From JABHIE01 sp964584805 (GTDB lineage: Bacteria > Planctomycetota > UBA1135), in assembly GCA_964584805.1 (NCBI GenBank), contig CAZPAY010000026.1, positions 1 to 18,911 on the forward strand: a stretch of 18,911 nucleotides of DNA. The letters are read 5' to 3'. A program made the translations under genes and the position numbers. Positions 1 through 7,800 of the stretch are shown here, piece by piece (positions within the stretch are counted from its first letter, which is position 1; every line of letters begins with the position of its first letter). Below the pieces are notes generated by a model that saw only the letters and a program-made list of their open reading frames with translations, was not told the origin of the DNA and did not search any database.

Positions 1-1628
1 AATTGAATCGACCCACCGGCCGCTACGCTTCCTATTACATCTAGGGTGTAGTCGGCAGGCGCCTGCATGGTGGCGTTTTCTAAATTAGAGAGTTTACCCG
101 TCGAGACATCCTCCACCTCGAAAGTGAAGGTGACTCCGACATGGGTGGGGTCGTTGTCGCTGTATGAAAAGGACACTTCGCCATTTGCGTCAGCCCACTC
201 AAAGCCAAGTGACTGATCGGGAACAATGCGGAACTCTAGGTAGGCGTATGGCTGGGCTCCGCTGACATCAAGGGTGAACGGTTCGGATATTCTTGGTTCG
301 TAGTTCGAAAGTGAGAGGACAATCCCCGGAGGGGCTGTGACTACAGCAATGCCTCTTTCCTCATTAAATGATGGAGCGCCAATGAGCAGAGGTTGCGGTC
401 TAGCGGACTCTCCAGAACCAAGTGGTGCCACGCAGTAACCCAGGTGAGCTTTTGTGGTCGTAGCCGAATAAGTTGTCGAGGGTGTGCTTGACCTGAAATC
501 GAAGATTTCTACTTTGCCATCTTTGTTGTTGAAGCCGGGAGACCCAACAACCAATTCGTTATAGCCATTGTAATCTGTGTCGGGAATCATGCAGATGGAG
601 TAACCCATCTGATCATCAACCCCTTGACCTTCGATTCGAGCATAGGGCACGAGGCTTGCACCATCCCAAGTGAGGACATAACCGCGGCCACCTGGCGCGC
701 CAGCGGAGAATTCAACAGATGCAGGCGGAAGAAGGGAATGCGTGCTTGCTACAGACCAACCGAGTTGGCCACCGGAAATATCACCATACACAGACATGAG
801 TGCCGTAGGGCTGAAAGGCGAGTAGACATGGATAGCGCCTGCTATAGGCAGAGCTGGAGTGACCATGTTGTTCTCAGCATTTGAAGCTCCAACCAGCAAG
901 TTGCTGGGGTCATTTGCGAAAACGGATGGAATGGAAGACACGGCCGTGCCGAACATATCGTTTTGACTTACACGCCCGGAAAAACTCGTGATGAAGGTGA
1001 ATACACCGTCTGTTACATCGTAAATCTCAACCGACCCAACCATGGATGAAAAACCTGTGCCTGGAATTCCGATTGCAATTTCGGAGGTATCGTCTCGGCC
1101 ATCCCAATCGATTTCGGCGAGGGAGAACCCAAACAAATCACCCTGAGCATAGCCCGTGAGCTCATCAATGAAAACCCCGGTATCTAGGTCGTAGGACTTC
1201 ACGCGGCCCGTGGCGGAGCCAAGAGTACTGCCGTAGTAAGGTTGACCAACAACCATGAAGGGTTTGTCTTCCTCGCCGGTAACGGGTCTAGGTCTGGTAA
1301 TGCCAACGATCGTGCGACCGAAATCAGCGATATGAGAGTCTCCATAGATTGGATAATTAGGGAGTAGGCTGCCGTCATTGCCAGAATAGACATAAACTGC
1401 GCCACAGGCAATAAGGCCTTGATGGTCTGTGCCGGGCGCGGAAATCGCAAAGTCTATAACGCCATCGTGGTCGACATCACCAACGGGAGCCCCGGAAGAG
1501 CCGTAAAATGAATCAGGGCCAGCACCGCCACCGAACGGGTAATCAAAAGGATTCGTCCAACCTTGTTGAGCGGGAAGAGCGGGAAGAAGAACAGCAAAAA
1601 GTGCTGCTACGAAGAGCGAATTACGCAT
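1..1628 (-). CDS. Secreted FG-GAP (integrin-alpha-like) beta-propeller protein, C-terminus cut by window edge
   Basis: The frame is open from an ATG at 1628 to the left edge: 542 codons without a stop, so the C-terminus lies outside. Residues 1-20 form a signal peptide ending LPA-QQ, so the protein is exported. About seven FG-GAP blades follow, near residues 41-82, 100-146, 165-205, 225-270, 288-322, 340-378 and 395-430. Each runs FG/LG, then an acidic loop, then GxP or GAP. The clearest calcium loops are DVDHDGVID (51-59) and DTDYNGYNE (350-358). Seven blades is the usual integrin-alpha propeller number. Residues 433-542 look like Ig/cadherin-type beta sandwich. Expected role is a cell-surface or secreted calcium-binding adhesion or scaffold protein; no catalytic motif is visible. 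No clear SD precedes the start. It is divergent from the lipoprotein at 1746. Confidence 0.85.
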   Translation of the reverse strand, partial: MRNSLFVAALFAVLLPALPAQQGWTNPFDYPFGGGAGPDSFYGSSGAPVGDVDHDGVIDFAISAPGTDHQGLIACGAVYVYSGNDGSLLPNYPIYGDSHIADFGRTIVGITRPRPVTGEEDKPFMVVGQPYYGSTLGSATGRVKSYDLDTGVFIDELTGYAQGDLFGFSLAEIDWDGRDDTSEIAIGIPGTGFSSMVGSVEIYDVTDGVFTFITSFSGRVSQNDMFGTAVSSIPSVFANDPSNLLVGASNAENNMVTPALPIAGAIHVYSPFSPTALMSVYGDISGGQLGWSVASTHSLLPPASVEFSAGAPGGRGYVLTWDGASLVPYARIEGQGVDDQMGYSICMIPDTDYNGYNELVVGSPGFNNKDGKVEIFDFRSSTPSTTYSATTTKAHLGYCVAPLGSGESARPQPLLIGAPSFNEERGIAVVTAPPGIVLSLSNYEPRISEPFTLDVSGAQPYAYLEFRIVPDQSLGFEWADANGEVSFSYSDNDPTHVGVTFTFEVEDVSTGKLSNLENATMQAPADYTLDVIGSVAAGGSIQ

Positions 1629-1706
1629 TTTGGGTATGGGAAGGTGCCAAGGAGTGAGGGAACAGTCAATCTTACTCGATAAATAGCGGTTTTGTAGGAA
1701 GTTTTC
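1629..1706. promoter_or_regulatory. Divergent intergenic region, presumed promoters
   Basis: This short gap separates two divergent genes, so it must hold promoters for both unless they are read from further away. An AT-rich stretch GATAAATA near 1678-1685 could serve as a -10 element for the plus-strand lipoprotein. I see no convincing -35 element or operator. AGGAAG at 1696-1701 resembles an SD and sits five bases before a GTG at 1707. Confidence 0.25.
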
Positions 1707-1745
1707 GTGACCACACAAGGCTTTCCGAGAGGATATCCTGTGCCC

Positions 1746-3347
1746 ATGACAGCACGATTAACAGCCGCCAATTGGCTTAATTGCCTCATATTGGCCCCTT
1801 TGTTTTGGGCTTTGCTTTCCTGTGGCCAGGCCGAGGTTCCTGGGCTTGGAAATACCCAGCCTGAAGCGCAATCCGCCGCGGAAGAACAACCTGCAGAGCA
1901 AAGTGCGGAGTTGAATCTTGTGCAAGATGATCAGCCGAGTGCCGAAAAGGCGGGCTGGGTGACCGTCCGAGTCTTGAGGGAAGCAGATGGCGCTCTCTTG
2001 CCCGATGTCCCTGTGGAAATTGTTTGGCAAGTTACCGAGGAGGAAGTCGCCTACCTAAAGGGTGTTACAAAAGAGAATGGCGAGTGTCGCATTCCTGTTA
2101 TGCCCGACACGATGGTTTTGCAGTGCTCTGCGATGGGCACACCACTGACGGCACCGATTTCTGAATCGATGATGAAGGAGGTCGAGGTCGACGAGGAATA
2201 TGTCGTGGAATTGACCGTTGTGCCCGCCGGTATTTTGTCTGGCGTGGTCTTGGATGAAAATGGTACACCTCTTCCTAACGCAAAAATCGCGGTTTGGCAT
2301 GCCATCCCGAGCAAGACTGAGGGCGAAGAAGTCTATGAGCCGGATTCTTTTGGGCGAACAGATGTGAATGGTCGGTTCATGCAGGGCGGTTTGCCGGCCG
2401 GTCCCTTTACCATTTCGGCCAGTGGCGAAGGCATGGTGGGGTACCAGCGCGCGGGTGGGGTGATTCAATCTGGCCAACTTCACGAAGGCCTTGAGCTAGT
2501 CCTGGGGCCGGCTCATGAAGTCTATGGCCGAGTTCTCGGTCCGGACGGCCTGCCTTTTCCTGGTGGGCTGGTTATCGCCGGTCAGCCGGGGCGGCGCGAA
2601 GATGTGCAGATGACAGAAGTGGAAGATGTCTTTTATTTTCCTGCGCCACAAATCGTTACGCGGGTAGATGAAAGCGGGCAATTTCATTTGTCTCGCGTCC
2701 CCGATGGCCATCTCTGGAACTTGAACATTCGCACTCGAGAGTTTCTGCCTTGGTTTGGGCGTATTCAGCCAGATCAGGATTTTGTTGAGGCCGTTTTATC
2801 GACGGGTGTGCAGATTTCGGGCCGTTTGCTCGACCCTCAAGGCGAGCCCGTGGGGGAAGCCGATTTGCGCTTGTTTGCCGACCGCACTCCTAGCACTCGT
2901 TCGAGAAGCGGCGGGCGTTTTTCGTTCCCAGCGGTTGCATCTTCAGCGGACGCATTGTTTTTGGCCTATGCGCCAGGGTTTATGCCAGTTATTCTCCAGC
3001 CCGACATGACTCAAGATGAGGTCATCCTTGCGATTGATATGTTGCCAAGTCAGGCGGTGACGGGCACACTGGTCGATTCTCAGGGTCAACCCATCGCTAA
3101 CGCGCCAGTCGAAATTGCATTCCACGCGCCCCTCGATGGTGCAATGGCGTTTTTGAAACAGGTCCCGCCCCGCAAACGGCCTGAGCATGTTTTTAAATTG
3201 ACACGCTCACTGACGAATGACAAAGGAGAATTCTCCTTTCCTGATTTGTACGCCAGTGAATTTAAGCTCTGGAATTCAACACGGGGCAAAGAGACCTTCG
3301 TTCTTGTGCGCCCGGGTCAAATGGGCGTTGTGCTTCAAATCGACTGA
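1746..3347 (+). CDS. Lipoprotein with tandem carboxypeptidase-regulatory-like domains
   Basis: From the ATG at 1746 the protein has 533 residues. A hydrophobic signal ends in the lipobox LLSC, with the Cys at residue 26, so it should be lipid-anchored. An Ala/Glu/Gln-rich linker follows. Then come beta domains of the CarboxypepD_reg / CNA-B type, recognised by repeated G-x-V/L-x-D-x-x-G-x-P-x-x-x-A: GVVLDENGTPLPNA near residue 166, GRVLGPDGLPFPG near 261, GRLLDPQGEPVGEA near 359 and GTLVDSQGQPIANA near 440. A more divergent copy sits near 71-155. Such domains are structural, and no peptidase active site is present. An in-frame GTG at 1707 has a better SD (AGGAAG, 5-base spacing) but gives an unusually long n-region; I chose 1746 because the signal peptide then has normal length. 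The gene converges on the FG-GAP pair. Confidence 0.85.
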   Translation: MTARLTAANWLNCLILAPLFWALLSCGQAEVPGLGNTQPEAQSAAEEQPAEQSAELNLVQDDQPSAEKAGWVTVRVLREADGALLPDVPVEIVWQVTEEEVAYLKGVTKENGECRIPVMPDTMVLQCSAMGTPLTAPISESMMKEVEVDEEYVVELTVVPAGILSGVVLDENGTPLPNAKIAVWHAIPSKTEGEEVYEPDSFGRTDVNGRFMQGGLPAGPFTISASGEGMVGYQRAGGVIQSGQLHEGLELVLGPAHEVYGRVLGPDGLPFPGGLVIAGQPGRREDVQMTEVEDVFYFPAPQIVTRVDESGQFHLSRVPDGHLWNLNIRTREFLPWFGRIQPDQDFVEAVLSTGVQISGRLLDPQGEPVGEADLRLFADRTPSTRSRSGGRFSFPAVASSADALFLAYAPGFMPVILQPDMTQDEVILAIDMLPSQAVTGTLVDSQGQPIANAPVEIAFHAPLDGAMAFLKQVPPRKRPEHVFKLTRSLTNDKGEFSFPDLYASEFKLWNSTRGKETFVLVRPGQMGVVLQID

Positions 3348-3352
3348 ATGGC

Positions 3353-3369
3353 TGCGCCGGTTGGGCGCA
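3353..3369. terminator. Weak hairpin between convergent genes
   Basis: TGCGCC (3353-3358) pairs with GGCGCA (3364-3369) around a five-base loop. It lies in the 29-base gap between the convergent stop codons at 3347 and 3377. Neither strand has a T-tract after it, so a terminator role is possible but weak. Confidence 0.25.
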
Positions 3370-3376
3370 ACATTCA

Positions 3377-5533
3377 TTAGGGAACCAACACGCTAGAGAG
3401 ATTGGTGAGTTTTGTCGTTTGGCCGACGACTTGCACGGCTTGAAACCACAAGCGCCGCCCCGCAGCAGTCGCAGGAATAGCGACGGGCCAGTTGGCAGAA
3501 CCGTTCACATCGGTTTGTGCAACGCCCAATCTCATGGGTGCGGTGAGTGCCACAGTAAGCCCGTATTGAGTGTGGGGCCCTGGCCCGCGATAGGAGCCAA
3601 GGAAATGAGCATGGCTGAAGGCGTCAAAATCAGTGACGCTAAGCGTGCCGGTTTGCCCGGCGATAAGCGAGGAAACCTCTAAATGCAATCCCATCCCGGC
3701 TGAAATCGCGACCATGTAGCCGTTGTCAGACATGCCGCCTGAATCGCCATGAGGCGACCCAAGGAAGAGGTCGGGGAATCCATCACCATCATGATCATCG
3801 GTGGCTCGATGGACGGCGCCGAGATATTCATCATTGCGCTGACCCTCAATGCGCCAAATCACGCTGCCCGTTGACCCGCTAACAGCTTTGACAAGACCAT
3901 TGTTGGATAGTCCCTTTGTGTCAGCGTGGTCAGAAAAGCTGATGATGTCGGAAATGCCGTCGCCGTTGATGTCGCCCATGTTTAGGCTTTTTTCACCGAG
4001 TGCTTCATCTTCGACTTGGCCAACGGTTTGCCAGAGTGTGGCGCCCGTTGCGCTGTCTAGAGCCAATAGGAGGCCATCGTTTGGCGCTAGCCCATCTGCA
4101 AAAGGAGAACTGATGATTAAATCTGAGACACCGTCTGCGTTGATGTCATCGAGCTTGATCAGGTCGTCGCCCAGATGATTGCCACTCGCCGCTCCATCGC
4201 GGCGCCACGCAATCGAACCTGTGGCGGCATCGAAACCCATGACGACTCCATTGTCAACGAGACCGTTGGTGTCGGCATCGCTGGAAGAGGCGATAAAATC
4301 AAAGAGGCCGTCGCCGGTGATGTCGTCGAGCATGGTTAGTTTGGCCCCGAGGCGTTCATAGTCACCCGTGCCAATTGTGCTCCAGAGGATATTACCCGTT
4401 TGCCCGGAAATGGCCATGAGCTCACCGTTTTCAATGAAACCGCCAACCGAGGCATTTGGAGAACCTGAAATTGCATCTTGGGTGCCATCGCCGTCGAGGT
4501 CCTTAAGGAAAGAAAAATGCTGTCCGAGGTTTTCGTTTGACTGAGTGCCATCGACACGCCAAATCGCAGCGCCTGTTGCGCCAGAGAAAGCGCCAGCCCA
4601 GCCATTCCAGAAAAGACCATTGGTGAACGCATCAGGGCTCGAAACCAAAATGTCAGGGACACCGTCAGCGTCAAGGTCGGGGATGTCGACAAAACGATCG
4701 CCCAATGCCTCATAGCTGGCTGCGCCTTGTGTGCGCCAAAGTGGGTTGCCGTTTGCAGAATCAAGTGCCTCCATCATGCCATTGCGTATCAGGCCCAATG
4801 TGTGAGCTTGATGAGAAACCATGACGATGTCAGAAATGCCGTCGCCATTGAGGTCGTCGTTGCAATGCAAATCATGGCCGTAGCGTTGCCCATTGCTGTC
4901 GCCATCGACCGTCCAGAGCGTGTCGCCCCAATTGCCGGATAGCATGCGCACAAAACCATTATTGAAGAGGCCATTAGTCGAAGCATTCGGCGCACCGATA
5001 CAAATCTCGGGGATGCCGTCGTTGTTTGTGTCTGGCACAATCGCGATGCTTTCGCCACAGTGTTGGTAGCTCACATTGCCGCCGTGGACCCACAGGATGC
5101 CGCCGCCTTGGCCGTTAATGACCATAATGCGCCCATTTTCAACAAGACCGTGAGAAGACCAGTTCGGTTCAATCACGATGAAATCATTAATGCCGTCGCC
5201 GCTTAAGTCGGAGACCGTTCTAACGCGCTCACCCCAGAGTTCATTGTCACGGACGCCGTCTATGCGCCAAATCATGTGGCCGTCATTGCCAGCGCGGGCT
5301 TGAATGGAGCCGTTGTCGGTCAAGGAGTTTGTATTGGCGTGAGGGGCAATGGAGAGAAGATCGCGTATGCCGTCGCCGTTTAAGTCGTCGACATAATAAA
5401 TGCGTTCGCCCAGGTTTTCGAAATGGTTGTAGCCCTCGGCTTGCCACATTTCAGTCGCTTGTTGCGCAGGCAAAGTCGCTGCAAAAAGGAGTGCCGGAAG
5501 CAGAGTCATCGTAAGCGGAATTTTTTTCGTCAT
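3377..5533 (-). CDS. Secreted ten-repeat FG-GAP/PQQ-like protein (paralogue A)
   Basis: The protein has 718 residues. A signal peptide (1-23, cleavage near LPA-QQ) is followed by ten tandem repeats of 59 residues (repeat 8 has 58) from about 40 to 615. The repeat consensus is LGxxxxxxxDxNGDGxxD, then a small-residue turn, NGLxxNG, then SGxTGxxLWRxxG. The D-x-N-x-D-G segment is an FG-GAP calcium loop; the SGxTGxxLW segment resembles a PQQ-propeller strand. Residues 615-718 form a beta module also seen in the upstream paralogue and the protease at 15700-18081. Expected to be an exported propeller-like calcium-binding protein; the ligand is unknown. It starts nine bases after the stop of the 5543-7693 gene, and AGGG at 5541-5544, overlapping that stop codon, is a usable SD. 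The two are very likely one operon. Confidence 0.88.
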   Translation of the reverse strand: MTKKIPLTMTLLPALLFAATLPAQQATEMWQAEGYNHFENLGERIYYVDDLNGDGIRDLLSIAPHANTNSLTDNGSIQARAGNDGHMIWRIDGVRDNELWGERVRTVSDLSGDGINDFIVIEPNWSSHGLVENGRIMVINGQGGGILWVHGGNVSYQHCGESIAIVPDTNNDGIPEICIGAPNASTNGLFNNGFVRMLSGNWGDTLWTVDGDSNGQRYGHDLHCNDDLNGDGISDIVMVSHQAHTLGLIRNGMMEALDSANGNPLWRTQGAASYEALGDRFVDIPDLDADGVPDILVSSPDAFTNGLFWNGWAGAFSGATGAAIWRVDGTQSNENLGQHFSFLKDLDGDGTQDAISGSPNASVGGFIENGELMAISGQTGNILWSTIGTGDYERLGAKLTMLDDITGDGLFDFIASSSDADTNGLVDNGVVMGFDAATGSIAWRRDGAASGNHLGDDLIKLDDINADGVSDLIISSPFADGLAPNDGLLLALDSATGATLWQTVGQVEDEALGEKSLNMGDINGDGISDIISFSDHADTKGLSNNGLVKAVSGSTGSVIWRIEGQRNDEYLGAVHRATDDHDGDGFPDLFLGSPHGDSGGMSDNGYMVAISAGMGLHLEVSSLIAGQTGTLSVTDFDAFSHAHFLGSYRGPGPHTQYGLTVALTAPMRLGVAQTDVNGSANWPVAIPATAAGRRLWFQAVQVVGQTTKLTNLSSVLVP
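3689..5416 (-). repeat. Ten tandem 177-bp coding repeats in paralogue A
   Basis: The repeats are diverged at DNA level but almost perfectly regular in protein length: 59 residues each, with one single-codon deletion in repeat 8 (FADGLAPNDG where others have ADTNGLVDNG). The tenth is truncated before its LW strand. The missing strand appears to be supplied by residues 28-38 ahead of repeat 1 (EMWQAEG), which is the usual strand-swap closure of a beta propeller. Confidence 0.8.
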
Positions 5534-5542
5534 CGGATTGCC

Positions 5543-7693
5543 CTATTGAATGAGTGCGCTAGCGAGGTTGGTGAGCGAGAAACCCGTTGTTGTTTGGGAA
5601 ACGCCTTGAAGCCAGACATATCGGCCGCGAAGGCTTAATGGAACGGTTGCTTGGAGTGAAGCATCGCCCGCGGTATTGGTCGTCACTTGGCCGACCACAT
5701 GAAGCGGCAGTGTCAACGAAAGGGTCAGTCCGGGGTAGTTGGATAATGCAGTAGGTCCCGGCCCGTAAAGGGAGGAAACCAGGTGGATTACATTTTGGCT
5801 GCCTGCTCGCCGAACGGTAAATTCGGCAGTAGAGCCAGCGATTGCATTGTGTATTTCGAGATGCTTGTTCCAACCCGCGGAATACATACGGATGAGACCC
5901 GAGTCAGGTCGAGTGGGGTGGTCGGCAAAATGGCTACTCGAAACAAAATCAAAGTGGTCATCGTAATCCCGGTCTTCAACGAGTAAGAATTGGTTTCCGA
6001 GGTGTTCGCCATCGGTCGTGCCGTTGACCTGCCAAAGCGGTGCGCCTGTGGCACCGGAATAACACATCATGTATCCGTTGCTGACGAGCCCGTTTAAATT
6101 CGCCATGTGGAAGGTGGCAACGAGGTCGATTGTGCCGTCGTCGTCGCAGTCGGTAAGGACATTCATGCGATAGCCGACGGATTGCTCTTTTTCTGTGCCG
6201 CCTACAACCCAAAGATTGTTGCCGGTGGAGGAGTCGATGCAGAATATTTTCCCCGCGTTAAAAACACCGTTGTGCTCAGCTCGTGGGCTACCAACGACGA
6301 TGTCGTCGATTCCGTCACCACTAAAGTCTTGATTGGTAAAAGTATGCTCACCGAGGTGCTCGCCGTTGGTTGAGCCTGTGAGATGCCATTTGATTGAGCC
6401 ATCGGCGCCATTCACAAGCATGGCAAAGCCGCTATCGGCCATGCCGTTGGCGTCGGCATCGGCGGATGCTGTGAAGACCTCATAAACCATGTCGCCATCG
6501 AGATCGGCAAGGCCTTCTAGGTTTTCTCCGAGCAATCCATAAAGGACTTCGCCGTCAAGTTCCCAGAGGGTGGCCCCGGTGAGGCCAGAAACGCATCGGA
6601 TTTGCCCTGCGTCGAGCTTGCCGTTGACTGTGGCATGAGGAATGCCAAGGCAGAAGTCGAGGGCGCCGTCGAGGTCCACATCGCCAACAACGGTAGCGGT
6701 CTGTCCGAGACGCATGAGGTCGGATGAGCCTTCAAGCTGCCAAAGGAGTTGCCCGGTTGCGCCTGAGAAAACGGCGAGAATGCCACTTTGCCAAAAACCC
6801 TGTGCAGGGGCGGTGGGGCTGGAAGAGACGACTTCGTTGATCCCGTCGCCATCTACATCTCGTGCGGGGATAATCTTGCGGCCCCAGCTGACGAAATCTG
6901 CTGTGCCGTAATAACTCCAGAGCACACTGCCATCGATACCTGAGAGAGCCTTCACGACACCGTTGCGAAAATGCCCCGAAGTGGAAGCAGTGGGGCTGCC
7001 AGCCATTAGATCAGGGATCCCGTCGCCATTTAGGTCGCCTGGAAGGGCCAAGACTTCGCCTAGGAACTCACCTGATTCAGATCCAAAAGTGGCCCAGAGT
7101 GCTTGGCCGTTTGCGCCCGATAAAACTTGGACGCGGCCATTGAGCGATAGCCCATTGCCAGAAGCGTCGGAATGACCCATTGCAATCTCAAGGACGCCGT
7201 CTGCATTGAGGTCTTCGAGGATGAGTGGCTCCGAGCCGAGGTTCTCAAAATCAGCAGAACCATCTGCACGCCAAAGAACCGTGCCGTCTTGCCCGCTCAA
7301 GGCCAGGGCGGAACCGTTTTGAATCAAACCCTGCGTCGATTCAAAAGGGAAAGTGAGCAAGATGTCTTGAATGCCGTCTTGGTCGATATCGCCCAAGAAG
7401 GGGATGTCTTCGCCCATCATTTGGTCATCACGCCAACCTTTGAACTCCCATAGGAGGCTGCCGTCTGAAAGGGAAATTGCCCGTACCGCGCCGTTGTTGG
7501 AGAGAAAGTCGGTGCTTGCAGTGGGAGACCACGCCAAAAGGTCGGCTATGTCATCTCCGTTGAGATCGTCAGTAAGTCGGATGCGTTCGCCATAAGCAGC
7601 ACCCGCTTCGGAGCCGTAAGAGTTCCAAATGACGGTTGCCTGCTCTTGAGGGGCGGCAAGCAGTAAAAGAGGGGAAAGGAGTAGATTCAGCAT
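5543..7693 (-). CDS. Secreted ten-repeat FG-GAP/PQQ-like protein (paralogue B)
   Basis: The protein has 716 residues. A short signal peptide (about 1-14) precedes a strand with the sequence ATVIWNSYG and then ten 59-residue repeats from about 33 to 609, of the same kind as in the gene downstream. Typical calcium loops are DLNGDGIPD in repeat 4 and DFSGDGIDD in repeat 8; those of repeats 7 (DLDGDMVYE) and 10 (DRDYDDHFD) are eroded. Residues 610-716 form the same C-terminal beta module, containing YGPGP, LTLSLTLP and a final SLTNLASALIQ. It is first in a two-gene minus-strand operon and divergent from the nucleoside phosphorylase at 7801. No clear SD precedes the ATG. Function is unknown beyond a probable exported calcium-dependent binding or structural role. 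Confidence 0.88.
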   Translation of the reverse strand: MLNLLLSPLLLLAAPQEQATVIWNSYGSEAGAAYGERIRLTDDLNGDDIADLLAWSPTASTDFLSNNGAVRAISLSDGSLLWEFKGWRDDQMMGEDIPFLGDIDQDGIQDILLTFPFESTQGLIQNGSALALSGQDGTVLWRADGSADFENLGSEPLILEDLNADGVLEIAMGHSDASGNGLSLNGRVQVLSGANGQALWATFGSESGEFLGEVLALPGDLNGDGIPDLMAGSPTASTSGHFRNGVVKALSGIDGSVLWSYYGTADFVSWGRKIIPARDVDGDGINEVVSSSPTAPAQGFWQSGILAVFSGATGQLLWQLEGSSDLMRLGQTATVVGDVDLDGALDFCLGIPHATVNGKLDAGQIRCVSGLTGATLWELDGEVLYGLLGENLEGLADLDGDMVYEVFTASADADANGMADSGFAMLVNGADGSIKWHLTGSTNGEHLGEHTFTNQDFSGDGIDDIVVGSPRAEHNGVFNAGKIFCIDSSTGNNLWVVGGTEKEQSVGYRMNVLTDCDDDGTIDLVATFHMANLNGLVSNGYMMCYSGATGAPLWQVNGTTDGEHLGNQFLLVEDRDYDDHFDFVSSSHFADHPTRPDSGLIRMYSAGWNKHLEIHNAIAGSTAEFTVRRAGSQNVIHLVSSLYGPGPTALSNYPGLTLSLTLPLHVVGQVTTNTAGDASLQATVPLSLRGRYVWLQGVSQTTTGFSLTNLASALIQ
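5867..7597 (-). repeat. Ten tandem 177-bp coding repeats in paralogue B
   Basis: Each unit is 59 residues. Repeats match those of paralogue A position by position in several places: both first repeats end RDNE or RDDQ, both fifth repeats carry FW followed by FSGATG, and both eighth repeats have IDSSTG or LDSATG where most others have SG. This points to duplication of an already ten-repeat gene. Confidence 0.75.
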
Positions 7694-7800
7694 GATGAGT
7701 TACAGTCGTGGCAGGGAGAACGAACTGGCCCACACAAATATACACTATATATAGGGGAAAGAGGCTATTTTCCGATGCTCTATCCCTCTAATCTAAGTGC
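7694..7800. promoter_or_regulatory. Divergent intergenic region with AT-rich core
   Basis: This gap separates the divergent FG-GAP operon and the plus-strand block starting at 7801. An AT-rich run around 7739-7754 (ATATACACTATATATA) could supply -10 elements in either direction. No recognised operator is visible, and no SD precedes either start codon. Confidence 0.3.

Noticed and set aside
624..884. An 86-codon plus-strand open frame at the left end
   Set aside because: It is antisense to the seven-bladed FG-GAP protein, whose frame is continuous through this region.
2055..2483. A 142-codon minus-strand open frame
   Set aside because: It is antisense to the repeated beta domains of the lipoprotein and has no start context or recognisable motif.
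4336..4764. Repeated short open frames in other frames within the FG-GAP genes
   Set aside because: The periodic 177-bp coding repeat produces periodic open frames on every strand; only the annotated frame has signal peptide and calcium loops.
3689..7597. CRISPR or satellite array suggested by the regular spacing
   Set aside because: The periodicity is 177 bp, in frame, with diverged DNA and conserved protein motifs, so it is a coding repeat rather than a CRISPR array.
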